Shown: positions 28,001-37,488, counted from the first letter of the stretch. The stretch is DNA of 64,000 nt from VXYL01 sp965199875 (GCA_965199875.1 OZ241346.1:1488001-1552000); one strand, 5' to 3'. Notes: generated from the letters alone by a model not told the origin. Numbers and translations are program-made.

Positions 28001-30382
28001 GTCGCAGTCGAAGTCGCCGGCGGCGATGGAATAGGACGCCGCATCCGCCCGGTGTTCGCCGACGAAGCGGTAGTGGCGGAAGTCCGCAACGTCCGGCGAC
28101 GTGTGCCCGGACGCGTCGAGGGGCCGCCCGTCCACGGCGTCCGCCACCCCGTCGCCGTCGTCGTCGTCGTCCGCCAGGTTGCCGATGCCGTCGCCGTCGG
28201 TGTCCACGCTCTCGGTCGGATCGAGGGGCAGCGCGTCGCGCGCGTCGGCGATGCCGTCGTCGTCGTCGTCCACGTCCACGCCGTCCGCCACGCCGTCTCC
28301 GTCCGCGTCGCCGGGCAGCCCGCCCGGCGCGGGCGCGCTGGCCAGGCGCATGGCCGTCGAGATGTTCGTCAGCCGCCCGCCGCTCTCCATCAGGCTCATC
28401 ACGCGCAGCGGCTGGCGCGACTCCACCGCCAGCCGCCACCTCCCCGCGCCGTCGCCCAGACGCCCGGCCAACTCCGCCCCGCCTTCCTCCAGCTGCGCCG
28501 CCGTCAACGTCCGCGCCGCGCCGGCGGGAACCTCCAGCCGCGCCGCTTCCGCGCTTCGCCGCCCGCGGTCGTCCGTTCCCCGCACCGTCACGGACGCCGC
28601 CTCCGCGCCGACGTTGACGATGCGCAGCAGGCTCCGCCCCCACGCGTTCGACCCCGGCGCGAAGGTCGCCACGCCGTGCCGGCCCAGGCCGCTCGGCGCC
28701 ACGTCGTGCATCGGCGCGAGGAAGCCGTCCGCATGCCGCAGATGCGTCAGCGCCACGATGTCCAGCTCGATGTCCAGCTCGGACTCGAACCGCAGCCGCC
28801 AGTCTCCCGCGCCCGCGCCGATGCCGCTTGACAGTCCATTCAGCGCGTTGCCTTCCTCGAGGTCGCGGGAAGTGAAGCGCCGGGTCTGCCGGGGCCCCAG
28901 CGCCAGCTCCACCGGCCCGCGGGCGCCGCCGGCGTCGTCCACGGCGAAGATCCGCGCCGCGCCGGCCCGCGCCGAGCGGTTCACGACGCGCACCACGCCC
29001 TCTCCCAGCGGGTTCCCCGCCGCCGGCAGCCACGGCGACTCCAGGCGATGCGGGCGAGTCGAGAGGTTGACCAGATGGCCGCTGGGACTCCTCAGCAGGC
29101 TCATCCCCGCCCAGGCGCCCGCCTGCCCCTCCTGGACTCTCGACAGCCGCAGGCGCCACCCGCCGGCGCCCAGCCCGGCGTCCGCCAGCGCCGTCCCCGA
29201 AAACGTCTGCGGAACCGCCTTCGAGACGGCGATGCGCCCCTCGCGCGCATCGCCGGCGTCGTCGTGGCCGTGCAGCAGAAGCTCTTCCCGGTCGGCACCG
29301 TCCGCGCGGCCGCCCCGGTGCTCCAGCCGGATGGAGGACTCCCGAAGCCCGTCCGAGTCCGGATCGACGGCGTGGAAGACGGGAAGGCCGAGCGACACGG
29401 GCGCCTGGTCGTGCATCGCCGTCAGAAGGCCGCCTGCGTAGTGCAGCAGGCGTACGTCAAGACTTCCGATCGACGGCGTGGAAGACGGGAAGGCCGAGCC
29501 AGATCGCCGTCCGTAGGCGTACGTCAAGACTTCGATGTCCAGATCCGTCTCGAACTCCAGCATGTCGACGGCGCCGACGCGCCCGCCGTGGGAGACGAAG
29601 CCGGCGACCCTGGGATTGTTCGGCGACATCTGGAAGCGGCGGAAGTTCGCCGCCGCGTTGCCCGCCAGACCGAAGCGCAGCTCGAACTGCCGCGTCTTGG
29701 CGCCAATGCTCGCGTCCGAGGAGAACCCGGTGATCCGCACCTCGCCGCTCTCGGGCCCGTGGTTGACGACGCGCACGAACCCGGCGGGCGGAAAGAACCC
29801 CGCCCGCGGCCTGTCGAAGGCCAGCCAGGCGCCCTGTTCGGCGACGCGCCCCAGCCCGCCGTCCAGCGCCGCGCGGCCCAGCGGGTTGCCGGTCAGATCC
29901 ACCGAGGCGCCCGCGCCGAGCCCGGCGTTCGCCGCCAGCGGCGACACGTCCGCCACCTGGTTGCGCGCGAGGTCCAGCACCCTCAGCGCCCCGAGGCCGG
30001 CCAGCGGCGCGAGGTCGGCCACCTGGTTGTCCGGCAGCCGCAATTCCTCGAGATTGGCGGCGTGCTCGATGCCGTCCAGGCGCGCGATCGCGTCCAGATG
30101 CTCCCCTTGGTGGCGCAAGCGGCGCAGCCGGTGCAGGTCGCCGCGGAGGATCGGCTCGTCAGCGCCCTTCCCGAAGCACGCACGCAGCCGTCGCGCCAGC
30201 GCGCCGTCGGCGACCGGCACCGGCGCCTGCCGCGTCGTCCAATCCAGCTCCGCCGCCCGCTCGGGCCCGAAGAGCGCACACGAGGAAGAAAGCGTCTCCC
30301 CAAGGGCCCCCGCCGGCCAAATGAAGACCGACACGAAGGCGAATCTCCTCCAGCGACAAACGCCAAGTGCCCCTCTCCGCAT
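25096..30382 (-). pseudogene. Secreted metalloprotease-like VCBS/FG-GAP protein, broken by frameshifts
   Basis: This is one long minus-strand gene whose coding sense changes frame near 27960, 27815 and 27685; the last two compensate each other. From ATG 30382 there is a signal peptide (RFAFVSVFIWPAGALGE), a short leucine-rich repeat block (LEELRLPDNQVADLAPL), and repeated beta domains with the recurring motif VRVVNxxxxxGxxRI. A calcium-binding thrombospondin type-3-like Asp-rich segment follows (28115-28310, DTDGDGIGNLADDDDDGDG), then FG-GAP/VCBS propeller repeats (DLDGDGFDELLIAAPAYSS). The C-terminal region has the zinc motif HEIMH (25912-25926). The repaired protein would have about 1760 residues. 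The cysteine-rich gene upstream ends four bases into a TTG (30466) in this frame. The frame breaks could be real or sequence errors. Confidence 0.6.
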
Positions 30383-30462
30383 CGGGCATCGCCGGTGCGT
30401 GGTGGCTGCCGCTTGGTCGGTCGTCACGGTCGGCCCTCTCTTCGTCAAGCCAGCGCGGGCAC

Positions 30463-31835
30463 TCAATGGGTGTGATCCGAGGTCGTCGCGCCGGTCGAGT
30501 CCGTCACGGTGACCGCGACATCGGGGAAGCTAGGGGCTGCGCGGCGCGTGCGCATCGTAAGGCTGGAACCAGTGGATGGGTCGGAGACCCAGCCGCTGCC
30601 CACCACGCGCCACGAATAGGAATACGGCGGCGTCCCGCCGGAAACGGCCGCCGACGCCGTGGCCGTGTTTCCAGAGACGGAGACGGAAACGCTGACGGTG
30701 AAGAACGTCGGGCGGCGGCAATCGACAGTTGTGCCGCCGCAAATACCTCGGCATTGCCACGTCGCGGTACCGCCAACCCGTGTACCCACCGAGCAGCCGG
30801 TCGCGCTGCACGCGCCGTTTTGCGCCGGCGAGACGGTGCAGCTGGTGCTGGTGGCGCTGCCCCAACTGCCGTCGGTGCCGCACTGGAACGTCGCGGAGCC
30901 GCTGCGGCAGGAGGCGGTGTCCGATACGGTTACGGATGTTTCAGCATCAGTCGGGCCCACCCGAGACGAGCAGCTGCCCCAGCTCACGCTCTGGCTGGGA
31001 CAAGGTGGGGGCCGGCAGTCAACAGTTCTGCCGCCGCAGCGGCCGGCGCATTGCCATCTCGTATTGTCAATGCGAACCAGGTCGCCCGCCGAACAGGTAT
31101 TCAGTGCGTTGCCGCACCGGCCGTTCACAGGAGACGTGACGGTGCAGCTGGCGTTGGTGGCGCTGCCCCAACTGCCGCTGCTGCTGCACTGGAATGTCGC
31201 AGATCCGGTGCGGCAACCGACGGTGTTCGAGACCGTTGCGCTTGTGCCAGCGGCAGTCGGGCCCACATCAGAGGAGCAGCCGCTGCCCCAGCTCTCCGTT
31301 TGGCGAGGGCAAGGTGCGGGCGGGCAGTCAACAGTTCTGCCGCCGCAGCGGCCGGCGCATTGCCATCTCGTATTGTCAATGCGAACCAGGTCGCCCGCCG
31401 AACAGGTATTCAGTGCATTACCGCACTGGCCGTTCACAGGAGACGTGACGGTGCAGCTGGCGTTGGTGGCGCTGCCCCAACTGCCGCTGCTGCTGCACTG
31501 GAATGTCGCAGATCCGGTGCGGCAACCGACGGTGTTCGAGACCGTTGCGCTTGTGCCAGCGGCAGTCGGGCCCACATCAGAGGAGCAGCCGCTGCCCCAG
31601 CTCTCCGTTTGGCGAGGGCAAGGTGCGGGCGGGCAGTCAACAGTTCTGCCGCCGCAGCGGCCGGCGCATTGCCATCTCGTGTTGTCAATGCGAACCAGGT
31701 CGCCCGCCGAACAGGTATTCAGTGCATTACCGCACTGGCCGTTCACAGGAGACGTGACGGTGCAACTGGCGTTGGTGGCGCTGCCCCAACTGCCGCTGCT
31801 GCTGCACTGGAATGTCGCGGACCCGCTACGGCAAG
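30463..31835 (-). pseudogene. C-terminal part of cysteine-rich repeat protein, separated by an 11-nt insertion
   Basis: This segment continues the protein begun at 34541 but in another frame. It encodes about three and a half copies of a 103-residue module (core WGSGCSSDVGPTAAGTSATV, then GSATFQCSSSGSWGSA, then NGQCGNALNTCSAGD, then WQCAGRCGGRTVDC). One divergent copy follows and then a PKD/SprB-like Ig domain (SGGTPPYSYSWRVVGSG). Compared with the other copies, the unit at 31836-31849 carries GCAGCCGCTGCCCC where the others have CCG. These 14 bases occur elsewhere in every repeat, so a slippage or gene-conversion event added 11 nt and broke the frame. It has no start or signal peptide of its own. 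Confidence 0.6.
31016..31835 (-). repeat. 309-bp direct tandem repeats within cysteine-rich gene
   Basis: The period is 309 bp (103 codons); for example ttctgccgccgcagcgg recurs at 31025, 31334 and 31643. The second and third copies differ by very few bases (for example gtattgtc versus gtgttgtc). Such identity implies recent duplication or conversion. The repeats are in frame and protein-coding. Confidence 0.9.
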
Positions 31836-34541
31836 CAGCCGCTGCCCCACGGTGTTCGAGACCGTTGCGCTTGTGCCAGCCGCCGCCGGGCCCACCCGAG
31901 AGGAGCAGCCGCCGCCCCAGCTTTCGGTTTGGAGAGGGCAACGAGGGCACACGCAGTCCTCCGATTCCGTTGCTGGCGGCTTGGTCGATTGAGGACAGTC
32001 AGCTCCCCCGCAGCCGGGGGCGATGCAAGTGACTGTGCGGCTTCGGGTTCGCTTGCAACTCCCACCGGATGGCAGGCAGTTGCTCCAGCCTCCCCAAAGC
32101 CCCCTCCGCCATACGCCGTCCCTCGGGCTGTTCCCGGTGCAGACCCGCGAGAATGCACCAGAGCAATTGCTGCCGCCGCAACCTGGCGACGGCAAGCTGC
32201 ACGTTCGCGTCTGCGTGCCGCTGGCGCCGCAGGCGGTGGCTGAGCACCTGCTCCAAGCCGACCAGCCGCCATTCCTCGGGCTGTTCCCGGTACAGGATTG
32301 CGAGGCTGTGCCAGAGCAACTGCTGCCGCCGCAACCTGGCGACGGCAGGCTGCATGTTCGCGTCTGCGTGCCGCTGGCACCGCAAGCGCTGGCAGAGCAG
32401 CTGCTCCAAGGCGACCAGCCGCCGGGTCTCGGATCGCTGCCGGTGCAGGAGCGCGAGGACGCGCCAGCGCAGGCGCTGCCGCCACAGGCCGGCGACGGGT
32501 GGGTGCATGCCCGCGTCTGCGTGCCGCGCAAGCCGCAGGCGCTTGCCGAGCAGGCGCTCCATGCGGACCAGCCGCCGTCCACCGGTTCGTTCGCCGTGCA
32601 GGAGCGCGACGACGGCCCGCTGCAGGCGCTGCCGCCGCAGCCCGGCGACGGGTTGTCGCAGGTTCGCGTTTGAGTGCCGGTGGCGCCGCAACTGGCGGCG
32701 GAACAGCTGCCCCATGCGGACCAGCCGCCATCGACGGGAGCGTTGCCCGTGCAGGCGCGCGTTTCGCTCGTGCCCCGGGTGCCGTCCAGCTTCAGGCATT
32801 CCTGGCCGCCTTGGGGCGATGGATTGTCGCAATGGCGGGTCTGCGTGCCGCCGCTGCCGCAGGCGGTCGCCGAGCAGGTGCTCCAGTCCGACCAGCCGCC
32901 GTCCACCGCCATGAACTTGAGGCACTTCTCCGAGTTCTCGCCGCCGTGCAGACCGTCGCAGCGCCACAGATACGCGTTCGAGCTGTCCGGGATCGCCCCA
33001 TCGTTGGCCGTGCCGGCCGCGCAGCCGTTGCGAACGCTGTCGTCGCACACGCCGTCCACCGGCACGTCCTCGACGCGGATGAAGCACTTGCTCGAGTTCC
33101 GCCCGCCGTGCTCGCCGTCGCAGCGCCAGAGGTATCCCGTCGAGTTGTCCGCGAACGCCGCGTCGTTGGGCGTCCCGGCCGTGCAGCCGTTGCGCACGCT
33201 GTCGTTGCACGCGCCGTCCACCGGCACGAACTTGCTGCACCTGCCGGAGTTCCGGCCGCCGTGCTCGCCGTCGCAGCGCCAGGCGTAGACGGTTGGACTG
33301 TCCGGGAACGCCGCGTCGTTGGCGGTGCCGGCCGAGCAGCCGTTGCGAACGCTGTCGTCGCATGCGCCGTCCACCACGTCCGACACGGGGATGTGGCACT
33401 TCTCCGAGTTCCGCCCGCCGTGCTCGCCGTCGCAGCGCCACAGGTACACCGTGGCGTTGTCCGCAATCGCGTCGTCGTTGGCCGTGCCGGCCGTGCAGCC
33501 GTTGCGCACGCTGTCGTCGCACGCGCCGTCCACCGGCATGAACTTGTGGCACTTGCTCGAGTTCCGCCCGCCGTGCAGGCCGTCGCAGCGCCAAAGGTAC
33601 GCGTTCGAAGTGTCCGGGAACGCGGCGTCGTTGGCCGTGCCTGTCGTGCAGCCGTTGCGGACGCCGTCGTCGCACGCGCCGTCCACGGGCATGAACTTGT
33701 GGCACTTGTCCGAGTTCTCGCCGCCGTGCAGGCCGTCGCAGCGCCAGAGGTACGCGTTCGAAGTGTCTGCAATCGCGTCGTCGTTGGCCGTGCCGGCCGA
33801 GCAGCCGTTGCGGACGCTGTCGTCGCACGCGCCGTCCACGGGCATGAACTTGTGGCACTTGTCCGAGTTCTCGCCGCCGCGCAGGCCGTCGCAGCGCCAG
33901 AGGTACGCGTTCGAAGTGTCCGCGACCGCGTCGTCGTTGGCCGTGCCGGCCGAACAGCCGTTGCGGACGCTGTCGTCGCACACGCCGTCCACGACGTCCG
34001 CCACGCGGATGTGGCACTTGCTCGAGTTCCGCCCGCCGTGCAGGCCGTCGCAGCGCCAGAGGTACGTCGTCGCGTTGTCCGGGATCGCCGCGTCGTTTGG
34101 CGTGCCGGCCGAGCAACCGTTGCGCAAGCCGTCGTCGCAGACGCCGTCCACGGGAAGGAACTTGACGCACCTGCCGGAATTCTGGCCGGCGTTCAAGCCG
34201 TCGCAGCGCCACGCGTATTCGGTTGGCGTGTCCGGGAACGCCGCGTCGTTGGGCCGGCCCGCGGCGCAGCCGTTGCGCACGCTTTCGTCGCATACGCCGT
34301 TCGTCGCGAACCACAGTTCGCATATTCCGGAGTTCGTTCCGCCGTGCAGGCCGTCGCAGCGCCAGGCATGCACGGACGGGCCGTCGGGGATCGCGGCGTC
34401 GTTGGGCGTGCCGGCGGAGCAGCCGTTGCGGACGCTCTCGTCGCACGCGCCGTTGACCGGGTCCTGTCCCATCGCCGGCTGGGCGGCGCACAGCGCCCAA
34501 GCCAACAGTGCGCCCGCAACCGAACTGCGGGTCTTGACCAT
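31743..34541 (-). CDS. Secreted cysteine-rich repeat and TSP1-domain protein (N-terminal part before frame break)
   Basis: From ATG 34541 (SD GGGAAGG 8 nt upstream) the frame encodes a signal peptide (MVKTRSSVAGALLAWALCAA). Then come ten ~52-residue repeats of the form NGxCDxSVRNGCSAG ... WRCDGLHGGxNSxKC. Next are five thrombospondin type-1 repeats (GGWSAWSxCSAxACGxxGTQ TR, with CGGxxCSG) and one divergent copy (LWGGWSNCLPSGGSC). After residue ~890 the coding sense leaves this frame at the 11-nt insertion (31836-31849) and continues to 30463. The formal stop at 31743 is therefore not the original end. The intact protein would have about 1350 residues. TSP1 domains suggest adhesion at the cell surface or to a host, which is inference. 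Confidence 0.7.
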   Translation of the reverse strand: MVKTRSSVAGALLAWALCAAQPAMGQDPVNGACDESVRNGCSAGTPNDAAIPDGPSVHAWRCDGLHGGTNSGICELWFATNGVCDESVRNGCAAGRPNDAAFPDTPTEYAWRCDGLNAGQNSGRCVKFLPVDGVCDDGLRNGCSAGTPNDAAIPDNATTYLWRCDGLHGGRNSSKCHIRVADVVDGVCDDSVRNGCSAGTANDDAVADTSNAYLWRCDGLRGGENSDKCHKFMPVDGACDDSVRNGCSAGTANDDAIADTSNAYLWRCDGLHGGENSDKCHKFMPVDGACDDGVRNGCTTGTANDAAFPDTSNAYLWRCDGLHGGRNSSKCHKFMPVDGACDDSVRNGCTAGTANDDAIADNATVYLWRCDGEHGGRNSEKCHIPVSDVVDGACDDSVRNGCSAGTANDAAFPDSPTVYAWRCDGEHGGRNSGRCSKFVPVDGACNDSVRNGCTAGTPNDAAFADNSTGYLWRCDGEHGGRNSSKCFIRVEDVPVDGVCDDSVRNGCAAGTANDGAIPDSSNAYLWRCDGLHGGENSEKCLKFMAVDGGWSDWSTCSATACGSGGTQTRHCDNPSPQGGQECLKLDGTRGTSETRACTGNAPVDGGWSAWGSCSAASCGATGTQTRTCDNPSPGCGGSACSGPSSRSCTANEPVDGGWSAWSACSASACGLRGTQTRACTHPSPACGGSACAGASSRSCTGSDPRPGGWSPWSSCSASACGASGTQTRTCSLPSPGCGGSSCSGTASQSCTGNSPRNGGWSAWSRCSATACGASGTQTRTCSLPSPGCGGSNCSGAFSRVCTGNSPRDGVWRRGLWGGWSNCLPSGGSCKRTRSRTVTCIAPGCGGADCPQSTKPPATESEDCVCPRCPLQTESWGGGCSSRVGPAAAGTSATVSNTVGQRLLAVAGPRHSSAAAAAVGAAPPTPVAPSRLL
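32905..34454 (-). repeat. Ten ~155-bp coding repeats (cysteine-rich module array)
   Basis: Ten degenerate direct repeats of about 150-160 bp each encode a module with four conserved cysteines and the marks VRNGC, PND or AND, WRCDG and GGxNS. Linkers alternate between KFMPVD and a longer VxDVVD type. Units 4 and 5 are the most alike, pointing to local duplication. Neighbouring TSP1 repeats occupy about 32030-32904. Confidence 0.85.
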
Positions 34542-34603
34542 CGCCGCCGCCTTCCCACGCTTGCGTTCCGACACTATAGCCGAGATTTGGTCAGCTGTGC
34601 CAC

Positions 34604-35010
34604 CAAACCCAGCACGAGCACGTCGGCACCCTGCCGGGCATCTCCGAGCGGTTCATGGTTCCGCTGCTCGAAGCGCTGCTGGCCATGTTCCCGTTCCACG
34701 TGCTCGGCTTCCACGCCGACAACGGCTCCGAGTACGTCAACCACCGCCGCTGGCGAAGCTCAAGTCGCTGCCGGACGCCGCCAGCTTCCTCAAGGACGGT
34801 GCGACCTTCAACGCCCTCGACCGCGCCGCCACCGCCCAGACCGGCCTGCAGGCCGCCGAAGCGATCAACCGCGCCCGCGACGAACTGTTCCGGAAAGTCC
34901 ACGGCGCGCCGGCGGCGGCGCGCCTGCATCCGCAGCGGCCTGTACGACGACTTCTGGCGCCAGCGGCGCGGACCGCCAGTCCCCGCGGCGGAGCGGCTGG
35001 CGCACTGAAA
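34604..35010 (+). mobile_element. Degraded transposase (integrase-core) remnant
   Basis: Two pieces of an IS481/IS3-like transposase are visible. The first (34610-34745) reads HEHVGTLPGISERFMVPLLE, then FPFHVLGFHADNGSEYVNHR, containing the DNGSE box with the second catalytic Asp of the DDE triad. After a deletion or frame change, the second (about 34750-34910) reads LAKLKSLPDAASFLKDGATF, then EAINRARDELFRKV, typical of the transposase C-terminus. The first catalytic Asp and the inverted repeats were not found, so it is inactive. It sits exactly between the cysteine-rich gene and the CmcJ-like gene, and the rest of 34542-35108 holds no gene. Confidence 0.65.
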
Positions 35011-35108
35011 CGTCGCACACACCCGTGCGCAGCGCAGCCTGCCGGACGGCCGTTTCCTGTGCCATAATCCGGCGCTTTCCGAGCTTTTCCGACAAGGGGG
35101 CGCTATCC

Positions 35109-36383
35109 GTGGGCCAGTTCGAAGCCATCGTGCAAGCCAAGCCCGGCACCGACGCAGCCTCCGCTGCCTACGTGCCGCCGTTCCAGCTGACCGAGGGGCA
35201 GCCGCCGCCCATCGCCGCGAACGGCGGCCTGTCCTACATGTCCTTCGACCGCGATGGCGACGCCGGCACGGCCGCGGCGCTGGAAGCGGCCCTCGCCCAG
35301 GTTGCCGAAGGCGAAGGGCAGGCGGTCATCGACATGATCGAGAGCGCACCGCCCGGGCCCATCGAAACCAAGTGGGGGCTGGGCTTTCGCAGCTACGACG
35401 AGTGCATGGAGCACATTCGCGCCAAGGGCATCGAAGCGCCGGAAGGCGGCGTGGCGCTGCCGCTGCGCTACACCATCCACGAACAGCCCTCCTACTCCGT
35501 CGTCTCCTCGAACGCGCTGTGGCGGCGCCCGAAGTTCGAGCCCCGCGCCAACGAGCTGCGCCAGTACGAACGCGATCACGGGCGCCGCTGCCTGTACTTT
35601 CCGCAGGTGCTGCGCGACGCCCGGCGCATGGAGGAATACCACCCCGGCCTCTCGCCAAGCAGCCCCGAGTGCATGGACCGGCTGGGCGTGGCGCTGGCGC
35701 ACTGCGAATCCAGGTGCAGCAACTTCTACGACTCCGCCGAGGTGCGGCAGGTGTTCTACCCTGAGATGGAACGGCTGCTGCTCGCGTTCTTCCCCGGCGC
35801 CACCGACGCCCTTGTCTACAACCACGACGTGTTCGACAAGGACTACCAGGGCGACCGCACGGAAGACCAGGAGGCGAAGAACCCGGGCGTCAACGGCGGC
35901 TACGCGCACTTGGTACACAACGATCTGAACGACAACAGCGGCCGCGTGCGCTGCCGCGAACTGCTGACCAAGAATCTGCGCAACTTCGGCCGCGAGCAGC
36001 GCTACACCGAGCAGGAGGCCGACGCCAAGATGGTGCGCCGGTTCATGTCCATCAACCTCGCCAAGCCCATGGAGACCGTGCGCCAGTTCCCCTTCGTGCT
36101 GTGCGCCTGGCCGTCCTTTGCGGACCAGCCGTACATCACCAACTACCGCATCTACGACGACCGGGTGGGCGAAACCACCCGCTTCACCTACCGGCCCGAG
36201 CACGAGTGGTACTGGTTCCCGCAGCAGACGCCCACCGAGGTGTCGATGCTGAAGTGCTACGACTCGGTGACGGACGGCTCGGTGTCGCGCTGGTCGTTCC
36301 ACAGCGCCTGCATCGACCCCACCGCGCCGGAGGACGCGCCCTGCCGGAGGAACGTCGTCGTAAGGTCTTTCGTCTTCTTCTAG
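35109..36383 (+). CDS. CmcJ/NvfI-family oxygenase-like protein
   Basis: This 424-residue protein starts at GTG 35109, eight nt after an AAGGGGG Shine-Dalgarno. The C-terminal ~300 residues match the CmcJ/AsaB/NvfI family of Fe(II)/2-oxoglutarate-type enzymes known from fungal and actinobacterial secondary metabolism. Family marks seen are YNHDVFDKD, HNDLND with the likely iron His, SINLAKPMETVRQFPFVLCA, and the C-terminal block WYWFPQQTPTEVSMLKCYDS, then FHSACIDPTAPEDAPCR. The N-terminal ~120 residues are less familiar. No biosynthetic neighbours are present, so the substrate is unknown. It follows a transposase remnant, which is compatible with horizontal acquisition. Confidence 0.72.
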   Translation: MGQFEAIVQAKPGTDAASAAYVPPFQLTEGQPPPIAANGGLSYMSFDRDGDAGTAAALEAALAQVAEGEGQAVIDMIESAPPGPIETKWGLGFRSYDECMEHIRAKGIEAPEGGVALPLRYTIHEQPSYSVVSSNALWRRPKFEPRANELRQYERDHGRRCLYFPQVLRDARRMEEYHPGLSPSSPECMDRLGVALAHCESRCSNFYDSAEVRQVFYPEMERLLLAFFPGATDALVYNHDVFDKDYQGDRTEDQEAKNPGVNGGYAHLVHNDLNDNSGRVRCRELLTKNLRNFGREQRYTEQEADAKMVRRFMSINLAKPMETVRQFPFVLCAWPSFADQPYITNYRIYDDRVGETTRFTYRPEHEWYWFPQQTPTEVSMLKCYDSVTDGSVSRWSFHSACIDPTAPEDAPCRRNVVVRSFVFF

Positions 36384-36423
36384 CGGCCGCCGAAAGGCGC
36401 CTTGCCCCAGCCGGCGCTGCGCC

Positions 36424-37401
36424 TCAATCCGCCCGCCGGCGCAGCAGTTCCAAGGCTTCGGCGGCGCCGCTGTATTCCGCCCAGCCTGCCGGCGTGCCGC
36501 CGTGAGCGCCATCCACCACGGTGGCATCGGCGCCGCGGTCCAGCAGCGCCTTCAAGCACTGAACGCTGTTGTGCTGCGCCGCCAAGTGCATGGCCACGGC
36601 GTCGACGCCGTGGCCTTCGCCGCCCCAGTCGTGGCGAAGGTCGGGGTTCGCGCCGTGGTCGAGCAGCCACGTCGCCGCGGCCACCTTGTCCGCGTAGCAG
36701 GCCCACAGCAGCGGCGTGCCGCGAAACGCGTTGGCGTCGACGTCCGCGCCCCGCTCCACCAGCGCCGCCATTGCGCCGCACTGATCGTTGCGCGCCGCCC
36801 AGGAGAGCGCCTCGTCGAGCACCTCCTGGCGAGCGCGGGTTCGTTGCCAAGCGGGGAAGAAGATCGGCGCGTAGAAGCCGAGCCCCACGGTGGCCTCTTC
36901 GGTCAAGCGTTCGCCGTCGAAGAAGCGCTGCACGTCGGCGCCGAGCGCGGCGGCGCTGCGCAGATTGTCGGGACACCTCGGCGTCAGCGCCTCGCCCATG
37001 TACGCCTTGGCGTAGAACAGCGCGTACGACAACGGCGTGGCACCATCCAAACCGTGCGCCTCGGCGCGCACCTTAGCGCCGGCCGCAACCAGCCGCTTGG
37101 CCAAGTCGTCGTGACCGGCCATCGCCGCGGTGTGCAGCGGCGTCCAGCCTTGGTGGTCGGCGGCAGAGGGGTCCGTGCCCGCCGCCAGGATCGCGTCCAC
37201 GGCGGCGTGCTGTTGCGGCGTGCCGTCGACCCGGGGAATGGCGATGTCGCCGGTGGCGGCTCGACACGACAGGTCGAGCAGCGTTCGTCCATCGCCATCC
37301 CTTGCCGTCAGAACCTCGGGCGAACGATCGAGGATCGCGGCAAGCATCTCCAAGTTGCCATCCCGCGCCGCATTGGCGGCACTGGCGAAATCGTCGGACA
37401 T
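36424..37401 (-). CDS. Ankyrin repeat protein
   Basis: This 325-residue protein has no signal peptide, so it is probably cytoplasmic. Ankyrin repeats are clear at GWTPLHTAAMAGHDDLAKRL, FRGTPLLWACYADKVAAATW, AMHLAAQHNSVQCLKALLDR and at the N-terminus (DGNLEMLAAILDRSPEVL). A middle insertion (about residues 140-210) lacks the repeat pattern. The ATG at 37401 follows GCAGGAGTC. Ankyrin proteins mediate protein contacts; no enzymatic domain is seen. It converges with the CmcJ-like gene 40 nt away. Confidence 0.85.
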   Translation of the reverse strand: MSDDFASAANAARDGNLEMLAAILDRSPEVLTARDGDGRTLLDLSCRAATGDIAIPRVDGTPQQHAAVDAILAAGTDPSAADHQGWTPLHTAAMAGHDDLAKRLVAAGAKVRAEAHGLDGATPLSYALFYAKAYMGEALTPRCPDNLRSAAALGADVQRFFDGERLTEEATVGLGFYAPIFFPAWQRTRARQEVLDEALSWAARNDQCGAMAALVERGADVDANAFRGTPLLWACYADKVAAATWLLDHGANPDLRHDWGGEGHGVDAVAMHLAAQHNSVQCLKALLDRGADATVVDGAHGGTPAGWAEYSGAAEALELLRRRAD

Positions 37402-37488
37402 GAAAGACTCCTGCAACCACGCAACGGACAGTGTACGGCATCGGCTCGGTCGAGCATCGGGCCAGGCTCCTGACGACAGGCGCCGGAG

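Noticed and set aside
30700..34460. Possible CRISPR array because of regular direct repeats
   Set aside because: Repeat units of ~155 and 309 bp are in frame, code for cysteine-rich modules and have no unique spacers or cas genes.
32298..35108. Plus-strand frame running from inside the cysteine-rich gene into the CmcJ-like gene
   Set aside because: Upstream of 35109 it translates the antisense of the repeats (Ala/Val/Arg repeats) and the transposase remnant out of frame; only the part after GTG 35109 is a real protein.
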